Assembly (NCBI RefSeq): GCF_036108815.1
Contig: NZ_CP107985.1
Coordinates: 9,607,501-9,671,500, forward strand
DNA: 64,000 nucleotides
Origin: Streptomyces sp. NBC_00353
GTDB taxonomy: Bacteria; Actinomycetota; Actinomycetes; Streptomycetales; Streptomycetaceae
Reading direction: 5' to 3'
Part shown: positions 27,081-35,541 of the stretch, one piece after another
Layout of the letters: each line of letters starts with the position of its first letter
How positions within the stretch are numbered: the first letter of the stretch is position 1
Notes under the pieces: generated by a model
The model's input: the letters and a program-made list of their open reading frames with translations, nothing else
Databases searched by the model: none
Told to the model about the DNA's origin: nothing
Translations under genes and position numbers: made by a program

Positions 27081-27419
27081 TCACCTCGACGGAGCTACGG
27101 CCCGGACCGGCTGCGGTTTGTAGAAGGTGCCGTCTCGGAGCATCGCGAAAAGGACATCTGCCCGGCGCCGGGCGAGGCAGAGCAGGGCCTGCGTGTGGTG
27201 CTTGCCCTGGCTGATCTTCCTGTCGTAGTAGGCCCGCGATGCCGGGTCGCCCAAGGCAGCGAACGCGAAGAGGAAGAAGGCCCGTTTGAGCTGTTCGTTT
27301 CCCCTCCGGGAGGGCTGTTCGCCGCGGATCGAGGACCCGGAACTGCGGGTCGCCGGGGCGAGGCCGGCGCAGGCGGCGAGGTGGTCGGCGGTCGGGAAGG
27401 TGCTGGAGAGCCCGGGCAA
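27081..27419 (-). pseudogene. IS110-family transposase, C-terminal fragment
   Basis: The frame contains the Transposase_20 domain: TADHLAACAGLAPATRSSG, then RRGNEQLKRAFFLFAFAALG and YYDRKISQGKHHTQAL. The catalytic serine region is included, but the N-terminal DEDD RuvC-like half is absent, and other frames take over upstream of about 27419. The end RDGTFYKPQPV looks natural. Confidence 0.8.
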
Positions 27420-27768
27420 GGATCACCACCTGCTGTCGCGCACCGGCACAACCTCGATCACGCGGACATGTCACCTGCGCACCGTCGATCCGGGTGGCCG
27501 CGGTGACGGGCCCCGGGGCGCAGGGCGGCGCCGATGCCGTGGCGGCGTCGAGCGGTCTGGCTCACCGAGAGGCCCACATGGATCAGATGAGGCTCGCGAA
27601 CGGGTGTGGTTGACGGTGCCGACCGCCTTCGCGCGAAAATGCAGCAGGGCCTGGTCTATCTCTGAAGGTCCATGGGCCGACGGTGGCCCGGTGTCCCGCC
27701 CTCCCGATCGGGGTAGCCGTGCGGGCAGCCGACGCCCGCCGATGCCCTACCGGAAAAGGAGCACGCCC

Positions 27769-28374
27769 ATGCGCCTCTACGCCCAGACCCCGGCACGTCG
27801 GAGCCGCCAGGTCCTCGCAGACCTGATCGCGGCGGCCCTGATCTACGCCGCGGTGAAGCTGGCCTTGGCCGTGCACGACGCGATCGGGCGACTGGCCGGT
27901 CCGGGCCGCAAGGCGGAAAGTGCCGGCAACAGCCTCTCCGACGGACTCGTCGACGCGGGCGACGCCGCCTCGAAGGTGCCGTTCGTCGGAGGTCAGTTGA
28001 AGAAGCCGCTCAGGTCCGCCGCCGAGGCCGGCACCGGGCTGGCCGACGCAGGTCGTTCGCTCCAGGACACGGTGGGCCACGTGGCGATGCTGACCACGGT
28101 CGCCCTGATCGTCATCCCGGTGGTGTTCGTGCTGCTGCTGTGGCTGCCCCCGCGCCTGCGCTGGATCCGCCGCAGCGCCGTCACCCGGCGCCTCGCCGCC
28201 GATCCGGGCGGCGCCGACCTCCTCGCGCTGCGCGTCCTCACCGGCTCGCAGCGCGAACTCGCAGCGCTGCCCACGCCACCCGGCGGCCTCGCAGAGGCTT
28301 GGCGGCGCGGCGACAAACAGGTCATCGCCGACCTGGCGGCGATCGGCCTGCGGCAAGCGGGTCTACGCGCCTGA
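27769..28374 (+). CDS. Two-span membrane protein of unknown function
   Basis: A 201-aa integral membrane protein. TM1 is at about 15-38 (LADLIAAALIYAAVKLALAV) and TM2 near 104-128 (LTTVALIVIPVVFVLLLWL). A charged, amphipathic extracellular-type loop sits between (SLSDGLVDAGDAASKVPFVG) and a cytoplasmic Arg-rich tail follows. ATG at 27769 has AAAGGAG 8 bp upstream; a second in-frame ATG at 27742 is less favoured. Proteins of this shape are conserved in Streptomyces but unassigned. Confidence 0.75.
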   Translation: MRLYAQTPARRSRQVLADLIAAALIYAAVKLALAVHDAIGRLAGPGRKAESAGNSLSDGLVDAGDAASKVPFVGGQLKKPLRSAAEAGTGLADAGRSLQDTVGHVAMLTTVALIVIPVVFVLLLWLPPRLRWIRRSAVTRRLAADPGGADLLALRVLTGSQRELAALPTPPGGLAEAWRRGDKQVIADLAAIGLRQAGLRA

Positions 28375-28961
28375 CTGCGATGTGCCGGTTTGGTGTCGGT
28401 GGGTGGGTGTCAGTGACGGCATGTCAGGCCAGGCTGTTTTTTGCTGCTGGTGGGGTGTTGAGCACGGGGGAGTCACTGACATGGAGCGGTGTCTGGTGCC
28501 GTCGTGGCTGTCATGGGGCGGTACACCCCGCCTTGTTTGAACGGCGCTTCTGATCCTTCGGTGGCTGTGCGGCGGCACGGTGGTCGGTGTCGGTTTTGCG
28601 CGGTGCCGGCCCAGCCATGAGTGTCGCGGCCGTCTTGGACGTTCGCGTACGTCTCGCGCCGGGCCGGGCTCCACGCCGCCTGCTCGGAGTGAGAGAGCCG
28701 GCCATCGTCAGTGGAACGAGCTCACCGCGGCCGCCACGTGACACCACCACCCGCAAAGATCACGATCTACAGCTGCCGTGTCTGACCTCCAACTTCCTTG
28801 TACGTCCATCGAGTTGTTGCATCCATGCTTGCGCTGCCGATGGCGCTCTGGCAGCATGCCTCGGGATTACGGGGGGCAAGATCAACGACTTCCACATCCA
28901 GCGGATCGGCTTCCACCAAGTCGCCGACTCTGGTTTCGTGCATTTTCCTGCAATTAGTTCA
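28375..28961. other. Intergenic stretch with one inverted repeat, no supported gene
   Basis: Nothing with family similarity. TGTCAGTGAC at 28408-28417 is repeated in inverted orientation at 28472-28481. An open plus-strand frame leads into the radical SAM gene, but its residues before about 28970 are not conserved, so the original 5' end of that gene is probably lost. Confidence 0.5.
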
Positions 28962-30240
28962 GCGCGTTGTCCGGGATGCTTCTTCTATATCCCGTTCTGC
29001 GAGACCATCTGCTCCTTCTGCACACTGAACCGAGGTCTCGGCACGACCGGCGACGAGGCGATCGAGCTCTACGTCCAGGCGCTGATCAAGGAAATCCAGA
29101 TCAAGGCCCAGTACGAGTCGGTCACGTGCCGCCCGATCAAGGCCATCTTCTTCGGCGGAGGAACGCCGACCACGCTGACCCCGGCGCAGATTCGCCGCAT
29201 CGGGAAGGCCATTCACGATCACTTCGACATGTCCCAGATCGAAGAGTTCACCTTCGAGATGGAGGTGAAGAGCATCGACGAGGAGAAGGTCGTGGCGATG
29301 CGGGAGATCGGAGTGAACAAGGCCCGCTTCGGCATGCAGACGTTCGACCCGGTCTACCGGGAGCTCTTCAACATCACCGCGACGCTGGACCAGACGTACG
29401 AAGCCGCCGCCCTGCTCCAAGTACTTCGACTACACCAGCTTCGACATCATCTACGGCATGCACGGCCAGACCATCGAGCAGTTCAGCAAGGAAATACAGT
29501 CGGCCGTCGACATGGGCACCGAAACGATCGAGTTCTACCCGATCACCAACATCGTGACGCAGGCCTCGCTGCACCATGGATATGTGCGGAACAACCTCAA
29601 GCCGCTCAGCTTCATGAACAAGATGGCGATGTCCATCTATCTCAACCACTACATCCGCGCCTGCGGCTTCCAGCAGCACAACGGCAACGGGTTCTACCGG
29701 ATCCCCGAAGGTCGGCAGCCCGACCCGACCTTCATCTCGCGGGCGTACACCAACCTCTACAACAGCTTCTTCTGGTCCCACAGCGACGACGACCTCATCG
29801 GTTTCGGCAACTCTGCCGTTTCGCAGACCGGCGCCTACACGATCTCGAACGACGAGAACCGGGCCACCTACACCAAGAACCTCCTGGAGACCGGCGACTT
29901 CAGGATGAACCTGATCCAGGCCGACGACATCCCCTACGAGAAGTCCCTGGTCTTCCGACTCCCGTTCTTCGGCTACGTACCCAAGAGCCGCCTTGAATGG
30001 GACCGTATTCCGCAGGAGTTCAAGGACAAGCTGGGGAACCTCATCGCCGAGGGTCTCATCGTCGAGGACACGGACGAATACCGCATCACCGAGCTCGGCT
30101 GGTACTGGTACGTCAACATGATGTACTACATGTCCCCCGATTCGGACCAGAAGATCCTGGACGACTTCGTTGCGCTGAAGGACCGCGTGCGGGGCATCAC
30201 GGACGGCGAGCGCCGTATGGTCTCCCTCCCCATCGTCTGA
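28962..30240 (+). pseudogene. HemN/HemW-like radical SAM protein, frameshifted
   Basis: The first part encodes the [4Fe-4S] motif FYIPFCETICSFCTL (CX3CX2C) and the SAM-binding IKAIFFGGGTPTTL segment. At about 29415 (after AAALLQ) the frame shifts, and the second part continues KYFDYTSFDIIYGMHGQ, then FQQHNGNGFYRIPEG, LIGFGNSAVSQTGAYT and a C-terminal winged-helix-like HemN_C region (ITELGWYWYVNMMYYM). Together they would make about 420 aa, the right length for the family. In biosynthetic clusters such proteins act as C-methylases, cyclopropanases or oxidases rather than in heme synthesis. A sequencing error at the frameshift cannot be excluded. Followed after 44 bp by the MFS gene. Confidence 0.8.
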
Positions 30241-30284
30241 CGCACAAGCATCACATTGCCGGCAACGAAGACCAGGGGATACAC

Positions 30285-31523
30285 GTGAAACCCGCACAGG
30301 AGTCCGCTCCCGAGGACAGCAATGCCAAGAAACATCGGGAAGCGAATCATCTAATCATCGCAGGCAGTCTGCTCAACGCGATTGCCTTCTTCTCGGCCTC
30401 ACCGTTTCTGACCCTGTACCTCAAGGACCACAGCCAGCTCAGCCTGGCGGTGATCGGCGGGGTCGTCGGAAGCATCGCGCTGATCAGCGCCATCGGCGGC
30501 ATCGTCGGCGGCGTCATGGTGGACCGCCTCGGCGCCGTGATCTGCATCAGGGCGGGCCTGGCCATCTACATCGTCATCTACCTCCTGCTCGCCCTGGTGG
30601 AGGCGACGGCCGTGATCGTCGCCCTGATCATGCTGCTGGGCTTCGGGCGGCTGCTCATCGAGCCGGCGATGAAGAAGTTGATGTCCCTCGCCGGAGGGGA
30701 CGACGGCAGCATCTTCCGCTTCCGGTACATGACCCTGTGCATCGGCGCCATCGTGGGGCCGGCCGTCGGCGGCCTTCTCTATCTGGGCGGTTCGGTCTAC
30801 CTCTTCGTGTGCCCTGCCGCGCTGTTCGCCGCGTACTTGCTGCTCCTGGCGGTCCGGGGTTCGACCCTCATCGCACTGGAGCCGGAGGCGGCCGCCACCG
30901 GCGAGGGTGAGGCCAAGCAGTCCTACGCCGACCTCTTCCGCGGCCTCGTCCGCGACCGCCGACTCATGGCCGCCATCGGTGCCGGCATGGTGATCTTCCT
31001 GGTGTTCTCCCAGATCGACTCGATCATCCCCCTGTTCATCAAGGCGGAGAACGAGGACCGGGCGGTGGCCATCATCGCCTCGCTCCTCATGGTCAACGCC
31101 GTCCTCGGCATCCTCGTGCAGGCGCCCATCGCATGGCTCGGGAAGAAGCTGCCCGAGCGGTCCCTCGTCGTGATGGGCTGCGTCGCCTTCGCCGCGGGGC
31201 TCATCCTGTTCCTGGGCATGCAGGTGAGCCCGGTGTTCCTCTACGTGGGCATCGTGCTCTGGACCCTGGGCGAGGCGATCCTGCTGCCCATGCCCGACAT
31301 CGCCATCCACAAGATGGCGGAGGACGGGCAGAAGGGCACCTACTTCGGGCTGGCGGAGCTGCGCTACGTCGGATTCTTCGTCGGCCCCGTCATCGGCGGT
31401 GGTCTGCTGGCGATCGGCGCCACGATCTACTTCGTCACCATGGCGGTAGCGATCTTCGGGTGTGTTCCCCTGCTCGTACGGAACATCGCCCGCCGCGCAC
31501 CGGTAGCGGAGGTCGTGCCGTGA
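30285..31523 (+). CDS. MFS exporter
   Basis: A 412-aa permease with 12 predicted membrane helices. The loop 2-3 signature is GGVMVDRLGAVICIRAGLA, and a central polar loop (EAAATGEGEAKQSYADLF) separates the halves. The second half has PMPDIAIHKMAEDGQKGTYF and LRYVGFFVGPVIGG, as in drug/metabolite efflux MFS proteins. GTG at 30285 with AGGGGA upstream. It lies 44 bp after the radical SAM gene and overlaps the next start (GTGA), so all three were one operon. Most likely it exports the product of that pathway. Confidence 0.88.
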   Translation: MKPAQESAPEDSNAKKHREANHLIIAGSLLNAIAFFSASPFLTLYLKDHSQLSLAVIGGVVGSIALISAIGGIVGGVMVDRLGAVICIRAGLAIYIVIYLLLALVEATAVIVALIMLLGFGRLLIEPAMKKLMSLAGGDDGSIFRFRYMTLCIGAIVGPAVGGLLYLGGSVYLFVCPAALFAAYLLLLAVRGSTLIALEPEAAATGEGEAKQSYADLFRGLVRDRRLMAAIGAGMVIFLVFSQIDSIIPLFIKAENEDRAVAIIASLLMVNAVLGILVQAPIAWLGKKLPERSLVVMGCVAFAAGLILFLGMQVSPVFLYVGIVLWTLGEAILLPMPDIAIHKMAEDGQKGTYFGLAELRYVGFFVGPVIGGGLLAIGATIYFVTMAVAIFGCVPLLVRNIARRAPVAEVVP

Positions 31524-31771
31524 TCGTGGTAATGAATCGCGTTCCTGCCAGCCTCACACCGCTGAGCGAATGGCTCGCCGAAGTCGCGGACGACGTGGCG
31601 CTCGTCACGAGCCTGCAGGCGGCCGACGGCTACCGGGACGGGTTCCCAACGCTGATCGAGGTCGACGACTACCCGAACAGCGACGGCGTGGACGAAGCGC
31701 TCGACGGGCTGTGCCGGTCCAACGACGTCACGCGTATCGTGCACGTGACCGAGGAGGACATGGCGGGTTGA
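31520..31771 (+). pseudogene. ATP-grasp enzyme, N-terminal fragment
   Basis: The frame begins VIVVMNRVPASLTPLSEWLA and continues FPTLIEVDDYPNSDGVDEAL, LCRSNDVTRIVHVTEEDM. This is the pre-ATP-grasp Rossmann-like domain of carboxylate-amine ligases. After 83 residues it stops at a join with an IS256-type remnant; the ATP-grasp catalytic domain (about 300 aa) is missing. The GTG overlaps the MFS stop by 4 bp, so it was coupled to it. Confidence 0.7.
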
Positions 31772-31827
31772 AGTACAGGCCCACGACGTCGTAGACCTTC
31801 TCCACGAACAACGGGTCCGTCGACAGC

Positions 31828-32043
31828 TTGAAGGTGTCCGCCAGATGCGCCAGGATCCGGCGGGCAGTCAAGGCCCGCGGACACTTCCCCAACGAGCAGG
31901 CCACCTTGAAGTGCGTCTACATGGCGATCATGTCCCTGGACTCCACCGGCAAGGGACAAGCCCGCTGGACCATGCGCTGGAAGACCGCACTCAACGCCTT
32001 CGACATCAGCGTCGACGGGCGCCTCTCCGCAGCCCGTCAATAA
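31828..32043 (+). pseudogene. IS256-family (mutator) transposase, C-terminal fragment
   Basis: Encodes RRAVKARGHFPNEQATLKCV, then DSTGKGQARWTMRWKTALNA and FDISVDGRLSAARQ, the C-terminal alpha-helical end of mutator-type DDE transposases. About 330 N-terminal residues are missing. It caps the broken ATP-grasp gene, so this insertion probably removed the rest of the operon. Confidence 0.8.
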
Positions 32044-32285
32044 CTCCAACAAACCCAGTACACCGCTCGTTTGGCAGGTCCTGGGCATCAGCCACGACGA
32101 GTTGATCTCTAAAAAACAGCGTTTGTCGACAGGTGCGGGAGTGAGTTCGTGATCACTCGGCCCGTGAATGTCGAGCAGACATGACGGCGCTGCCGTGGAG
32201 GCGGCGATAAATGGGGAGGCGGAAACCAGCGGCGCGTTGGCAGGATGGCCGCGCTCAACACCCGACAGGAAAGGACCCGACGACC

Positions 32286-32696
32286 GTGGCTCGTGCCATT
32301 ACTTTGATCCGCTCCGCCTCTCTGTCCGACATCGCCGAGTACGCCTACGCGGCCACGGCGCCCGCCGAGTCACGCCTGATCTTCCTCGCTGGGGCGTGTC
32401 CGCTGAACGAGGACGGCTCCACGGCAGCGATCGGGGATTACGCGGGCCAGGCAGCGAAAGCCATGGAGAACATGAAGGCTGCCCTCTCTGCCTCAGGTGC
32501 GTCGCTGCAGGACGTCATCAGTACCCGGGTCCTCGTCGCATCGGCCCGGCGGGAGGATCTGGTGGCTGCCTGGCAGGTAGTCCGGGACTTGTTTGCTGAC
32601 CATGATGCCCCCAGCACCTTGATGGGTGTCACCGTGCTCGGCTACAAGGACCAACTCGTCGAGATCGAAGCGGTCGCCGCCGTGCTCGATTCTTGA
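32286..32696 (+). CDS. RidA/YjgF-family protein
   Basis: A 136-aa protein of the chorismate-mutase-like RidA fold, which forms trimers with inter-subunit active sites. Visible motifs are SRLIFLAGACPLNEDGS, YAGQAAKAMENMKAALSASG and DQLVEIEAVAAVL, where the last segment carries the conserved Glu. RidA proteins hydrolyse reactive enamine/imine intermediates; here the Arg of the classical active site is replaced by a VLVASARR-type segment, so the subgroup is unclear. GTG at 32286 with GGAAAGGA upstream. It is isolated between two transposase remnants. Confidence 0.85.
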   Translation: MARAITLIRSASLSDIAEYAYAATAPAESRLIFLAGACPLNEDGSTAAIGDYAGQAAKAMENMKAALSASGASLQDVISTRVLVASARREDLVAAWQVVRDLFADHDAPSTLMGVTVLGYKDQLVEIEAVAAVLDS

Positions 32697-32894
32697 GACC
32701 TCTTCCAAGGACACAGCGAACGCGAGACGGCCAGCCGTCCGCCAGGGTGGTGGCCGTCGAGGAACGTAGGATGCGGTCAGACGGCCTTGGGGCTGCTCGT
32801 GCTCGGGTACTGGCGAGGCGGGGCTCACCAGTAGCTAAGTTCGCCGTTGCCTGTGTACGTGGGGGTCTGGCCCGTCCATTTGATGTCGCTCTCC

Positions 32895-33671
32895 GGAACC
32901 GCACCGACCAAGGCAGCGCTCAAGAAGCTGATCCTGCAGCTTGCTCGAGAGAACGCACAGTGGGGGCACCGGCGGATCCAAGGCGAGCCGGCCCGACTCG
33001 GACATCCCGTCGCCGCATCCACGGTATGGAAGATCCTCCACGCGGCGGGCATCGACCCGGCCCCACGCCGCGCCGGCCCGACCTGGCGGGAGTTCCTCAC
33101 GAACCGGGCCCAGGGCATCATCGCCGTCGACTTCTTGCATATCGGCACTGTCCTCGGCAGACGCCTGTACGCGCTGGCGTTCCTCGAACACGGCACCCGG
33201 CGCCTACACATCGCCGGCATCACCGCCCACCCCACCCGCGAGTGGGCAGTGCAACAGGCGCGGAACCTGACCGCCGACCTGTGCACGCGCATGGAACCCC
33301 TGCGCTTCCTCCTGCGTGACCGCGACGGCAAGTACGGCCAGTCCTTCGACGCCGTCTTCGAGGCCGAGGAGATGGAGATCCTCAAGAGTGCACCGCGAGC
33401 TCCTCGGATGAACGCCCACTGTGAGCGGGTGATCGGCAGCATCCGGCGTGAGGCCCTCGACCATGTCCTCATCATGAACGAGGCCCACGCCCGGCACGTC
33501 CTGGCCGCCTACGAGCGGCGCTACAACGAGCACCGCCCCCACCGAGCACGCAACCAACTACCTCCGGGCGCCGACCAGCAGCCCATCACCGTGCACGACC
33601 TCGAAGTCCGCAGACTCCTGCGCACCCGCATCCTCGGCGGCGCCATTAACGAGTACCGCTATGCGGCTTGA
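32895..33671 (+). pseudogene. Integrase-core transposase, N-terminally truncated
   Basis: Encodes the rve catalytic core of the same family as the complete copy at 41883-42980. The D, D, E residues are in IIAVDFLHIGTV, FLLRDRDGKYGQ and NAHCERVIGSIRREAL, and the tail is LGGAINEYRYAA. The first 100 or so residues (leucine-zipper and HTH part) are missing, since the sequence upstream of KKLILQLARENAQWGHRRIQ is not related. The stop overlaps the following PP2C fragment. Confidence 0.8.
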
Positions 33672-33689
33672 CCTGCAGCGACGACTTTC

Positions 33690-33913
33690 CGAGCTTCACG
33701 CAGGAGGACACCGCGCTGGTCATGGTCACCGACGGCGTGGTCGAAGGGCCGGGCCTGACGCTGGAAGCCGGACTGGAACGAGCCGGAATGCTGGCCGCCC
33801 AAGCCCTCCACGACGGACTGAACGCCGAGGCGACCGCTGACCGCATCCTCGACGCCGCGGTCGCGGTGGACCACCTCGACGACGTGGCCGTCCTGGTCAT
33901 CCGGCGCACGTAA
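33690..33913 (+). pseudogene. PP2C (SpoIIE-type) phosphatase, C-terminal fragment
   Basis: Encodes TALVMVTDGVVEGPGLTLEA, then AQALHDGLNAEATADRILDA and LDDVAVLVIRRT, stop. These are the last metal-binding strand (TDG) and DD motif of SpoIIE phosphatases. The N-terminal two thirds are missing. It is exactly the part absent from the pseudogene at 1080-2346, but the distance makes a common origin a guess. Confidence 0.75.
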
Positions 33914-34020
33914 CGCCGCCCTTCGCTGCGCGCTATGTGCCCGGTGGCAAGAGCTGATTGTCGAACCGGCCGGTTTGCGGATCGTTGCCACTGTATGTCT
34001 GAGCTGGCATTTTACGGTGC

Positions 34021-34032
34021 GAGTATATACTC
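34021..34032. promoter_or_regulatory. Palindromic operator GAGTATATACTC upstream of MarR gene
   Basis: A perfect 12-bp palindrome 33 bp before the MarR start, overlapping a -10-like TATACT. The identical 12-mer occurs at 40295-40306 in front of the alpha/beta hydrolase gene. Most simply it is the binding site of this MarR protein, giving autoregulation. Confidence 0.65.
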
Positions 34033-34064
34033 TTATCCTGGGTGAGGAAGCTCTGGAGGGGATG

Positions 34065-34517
34065 ATGGTCACTACACCGACGGACCCCGGCGATTCGTGC
34101 AACAACCTGGCTCTGCGTAAGGCGGCCCGGTATCTTGGCGCGACGTACGACAAGGCTCTGGCTTCGGTGGGTCTTCGTGCGACGCAGTTCAGCATCCTGC
34201 AGAAGCTCAGTGTTCACGGAGAAATGACGATCACCGGCCTTGCTGACATGATCGCCATGGACCGTACGACGATGGCCTCGAACCTCAAGCCGCTGGCGCG
34301 GGAGGGCCTGGTGACCGTCGAGCCGTCGGCGGCCGACCGCCGCGCACGGATCGTCACGATCACGCCGGATGGGGTCTCCCGGATGAAGGCGGCGCTGCCG
34401 CTGTGGCGGGAGATGCAGGACCGGTTCGAGGAGAGCTTCGGAGCCGACGATGCAGCCCGGTTGCGCGCAGCCCTCGAAGCCGTCCTCCAGACCGGCTTCA
34501 CGCCCTGGGCCGAGTGA
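34065..34517 (+). CDS. MarR-family transcriptional regulator
   Basis: A 150-aa dimeric winged-helix regulator. The helix-turn-helix is GEMTITGLADMIAMDRTTMA, the recognition helix is followed by the wing with DRRARIVTITPDG, and helices at both ends provide the dimer interface (NLALRKAARYLGATY; MQDRFEESFG). ATG codons at 34062 and 34065 are both possible; GGAGGG at 34055-34060 favours 34065. MarR proteins usually repress a neighbouring enzyme or exporter gene and release DNA on binding a phenolic ligand or on thiol oxidation. The operator evidence points to the hydrolase gene at 40360. Confidence 0.92.
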   Translation: MVTTPTDPGDSCNNLALRKAARYLGATYDKALASVGLRATQFSILQKLSVHGEMTITGLADMIAMDRTTMASNLKPLAREGLVTVEPSAADRRARIVTITPDGVSRMKAALPLWREMQDRFEESFGADDAARLRAALEAVLQTGFTPWAE

Positions 34518-34656
34518 GGTACGACTTCTGCACCGCTGCCGAGAGGGCAGGAGAGCCTAGCCCCGGCTGCCGGGTAGTCACCGGATTCCTGTCCACCGAC
34601 CGGCCTCCAGTGCGCCGCATCAGGCGCTTGCATTGACAGCACAGGAGCGTTCTGGC

Positions 34657-34830
34657 TCAGGTTTCCAAGATGGGCACCTCCACCGAGACTGTCTTGCCCC
34701 GGCCGTTCGGGGAGCTGTTCCACAGTCCGGCCAGGGCCTCCACGATGAGGAGACCGCAGCCGTTCTCGGCCTCTGCGTTCTCCTCTTCGCAGAGCGTCAG
34801 TTCCCGCTGGTTAGGGATAGCGGTGGCGAT
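34657..34830 (-). pseudogene. Anti-sigma-type HATPase, C-terminal fragment
   Basis: Encodes LTLCEEENAEAENGCGLLIV, then EALAGLWNSSPNGRGKTVSV. This is nearly the same C-terminal segment as in the decayed gene at 1080-2346 (EEGNAEAEHGRGLLIVDALG). The Arg of the usual GRGL motif is Cys here. No other part of the gene is present. Confidence 0.7.
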
Positions 34831-34869
34831 CGGGCGGGGCTGGTGGGCTGTCATGTCTGAAGCTTCCCC

Positions 34870-35045
34870 TCGATCCGATCTCGGGGAAACTCCAAGTCCC
34901 TGCGCACCAGCGCCGACGACAGCGCGTCGGTCAGCCCGGTCTTGTCCGCCACCCTGCGCACCGGCACGATCCCCGCCTTGCCCACCAGCTTCCGCCCACC
35001 CGCCGACAGCGACAGGCCCTCCGCCCACTCGGTAAACTTCGACAC
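34870..35045 (-). pseudogene. IS1380-family transposase, N-terminal fragment
   Basis: GTG at 35045, encoding SKFTEWAEGLSLSAGGRKLV and IVPVRRVADKTGLTDALSSA, the standard N-terminus of actinobacterial IS1380 transposases. It breaks off after about 55 of 460 residues at the join with the HATPase fragment. Confidence 0.75.
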
Positions 35046-35047
35046 CC

Positions 35048-35114
35048 GGAGGGTGCCTCCTTCCCAGCATGATCCAGTTCTGGTCGAACCAGATCACAGG
35101 TACAGGCACCCTCC
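35048..35114. repeat. Inverted repeats at the IS1380 remnant end
   Basis: GGAGGGTGCCT (35048-35058) and its exact complement (35104-35114) enclose a second small inverted repeat TCTGGT/ACCAGA. Probably the leader and terminal region of the IS1380 element. Confidence 0.5.
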
Positions 35115-35256
35115 CTGCCGATCTCACGATCCGTTACCAGAGCTGGCCGGCACGGTGAATTCATGAGGCAAGACGGCCCTGATCGACGGCGGTGCCGCGC
35201 TCGAACAAGCTTTGTTGTCCACGGCACGCCCACCCCAGCAGACGGCCCTTCAATCA

Positions 35257-35291
35257 ATGATGACCGGGCGCGGGCTGCGCCCGGTCATCAT
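35257..35291. terminator. Perfect 15-bp hairpin, probable terminator
   Basis: ATGATGACCGGGCGC (35257-35271), loop GGGCT, and the exact complement (35277-35291). It lies just past the 3' end of the minus-strand HxlR remnant, which fits a terminator for the cluster transcribed leftward from 39226. Confidence 0.65.
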
Positions 35292-35295
35292 GAGG

Positions 35296-35515
35296 ACGTA
35301 CTCGTAGCGCGGCGGCCGGTTTTGGTAACGCCGGCGCTCCAGCGGGCCGGCGTCCACCAGGGACTTCAAGCGGCGGTCAGCATGTTCGGGGCGATGCCGA
35401 GGCTGCGCTCGAACCCGTCGAAGTGGGTGAAGCCGTCGAAGGCATCAGGCATGATCAGCATGCTCCATCACTCGCCGACGTATTCCAGGCTGCGCGCGAT
35501 CGGGCCACTCCATGT
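35296..35515 (-). pseudogene. HxlR-family regulator, broken
   Basis: One minus-strand frame reads PIARSLEYVGE, stop, WSMLIMPDAFDGFTHFDGFE and RSLGIAPNMLTA. The next frame continues LKSLVDAG and then RYQNRPPRYEYVLM. This is the winged helix of HxlR proteins. A TGG or similar codon became TGA near 35477, and a one-base frameshift lies near 35372. It sits downstream of the aldo/keto reductase gene and may once have regulated that cluster. Confidence 0.65.
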
Positions 35516-35541
35516 CCTCCAAACTGGTCCGCCGCCTGAGA

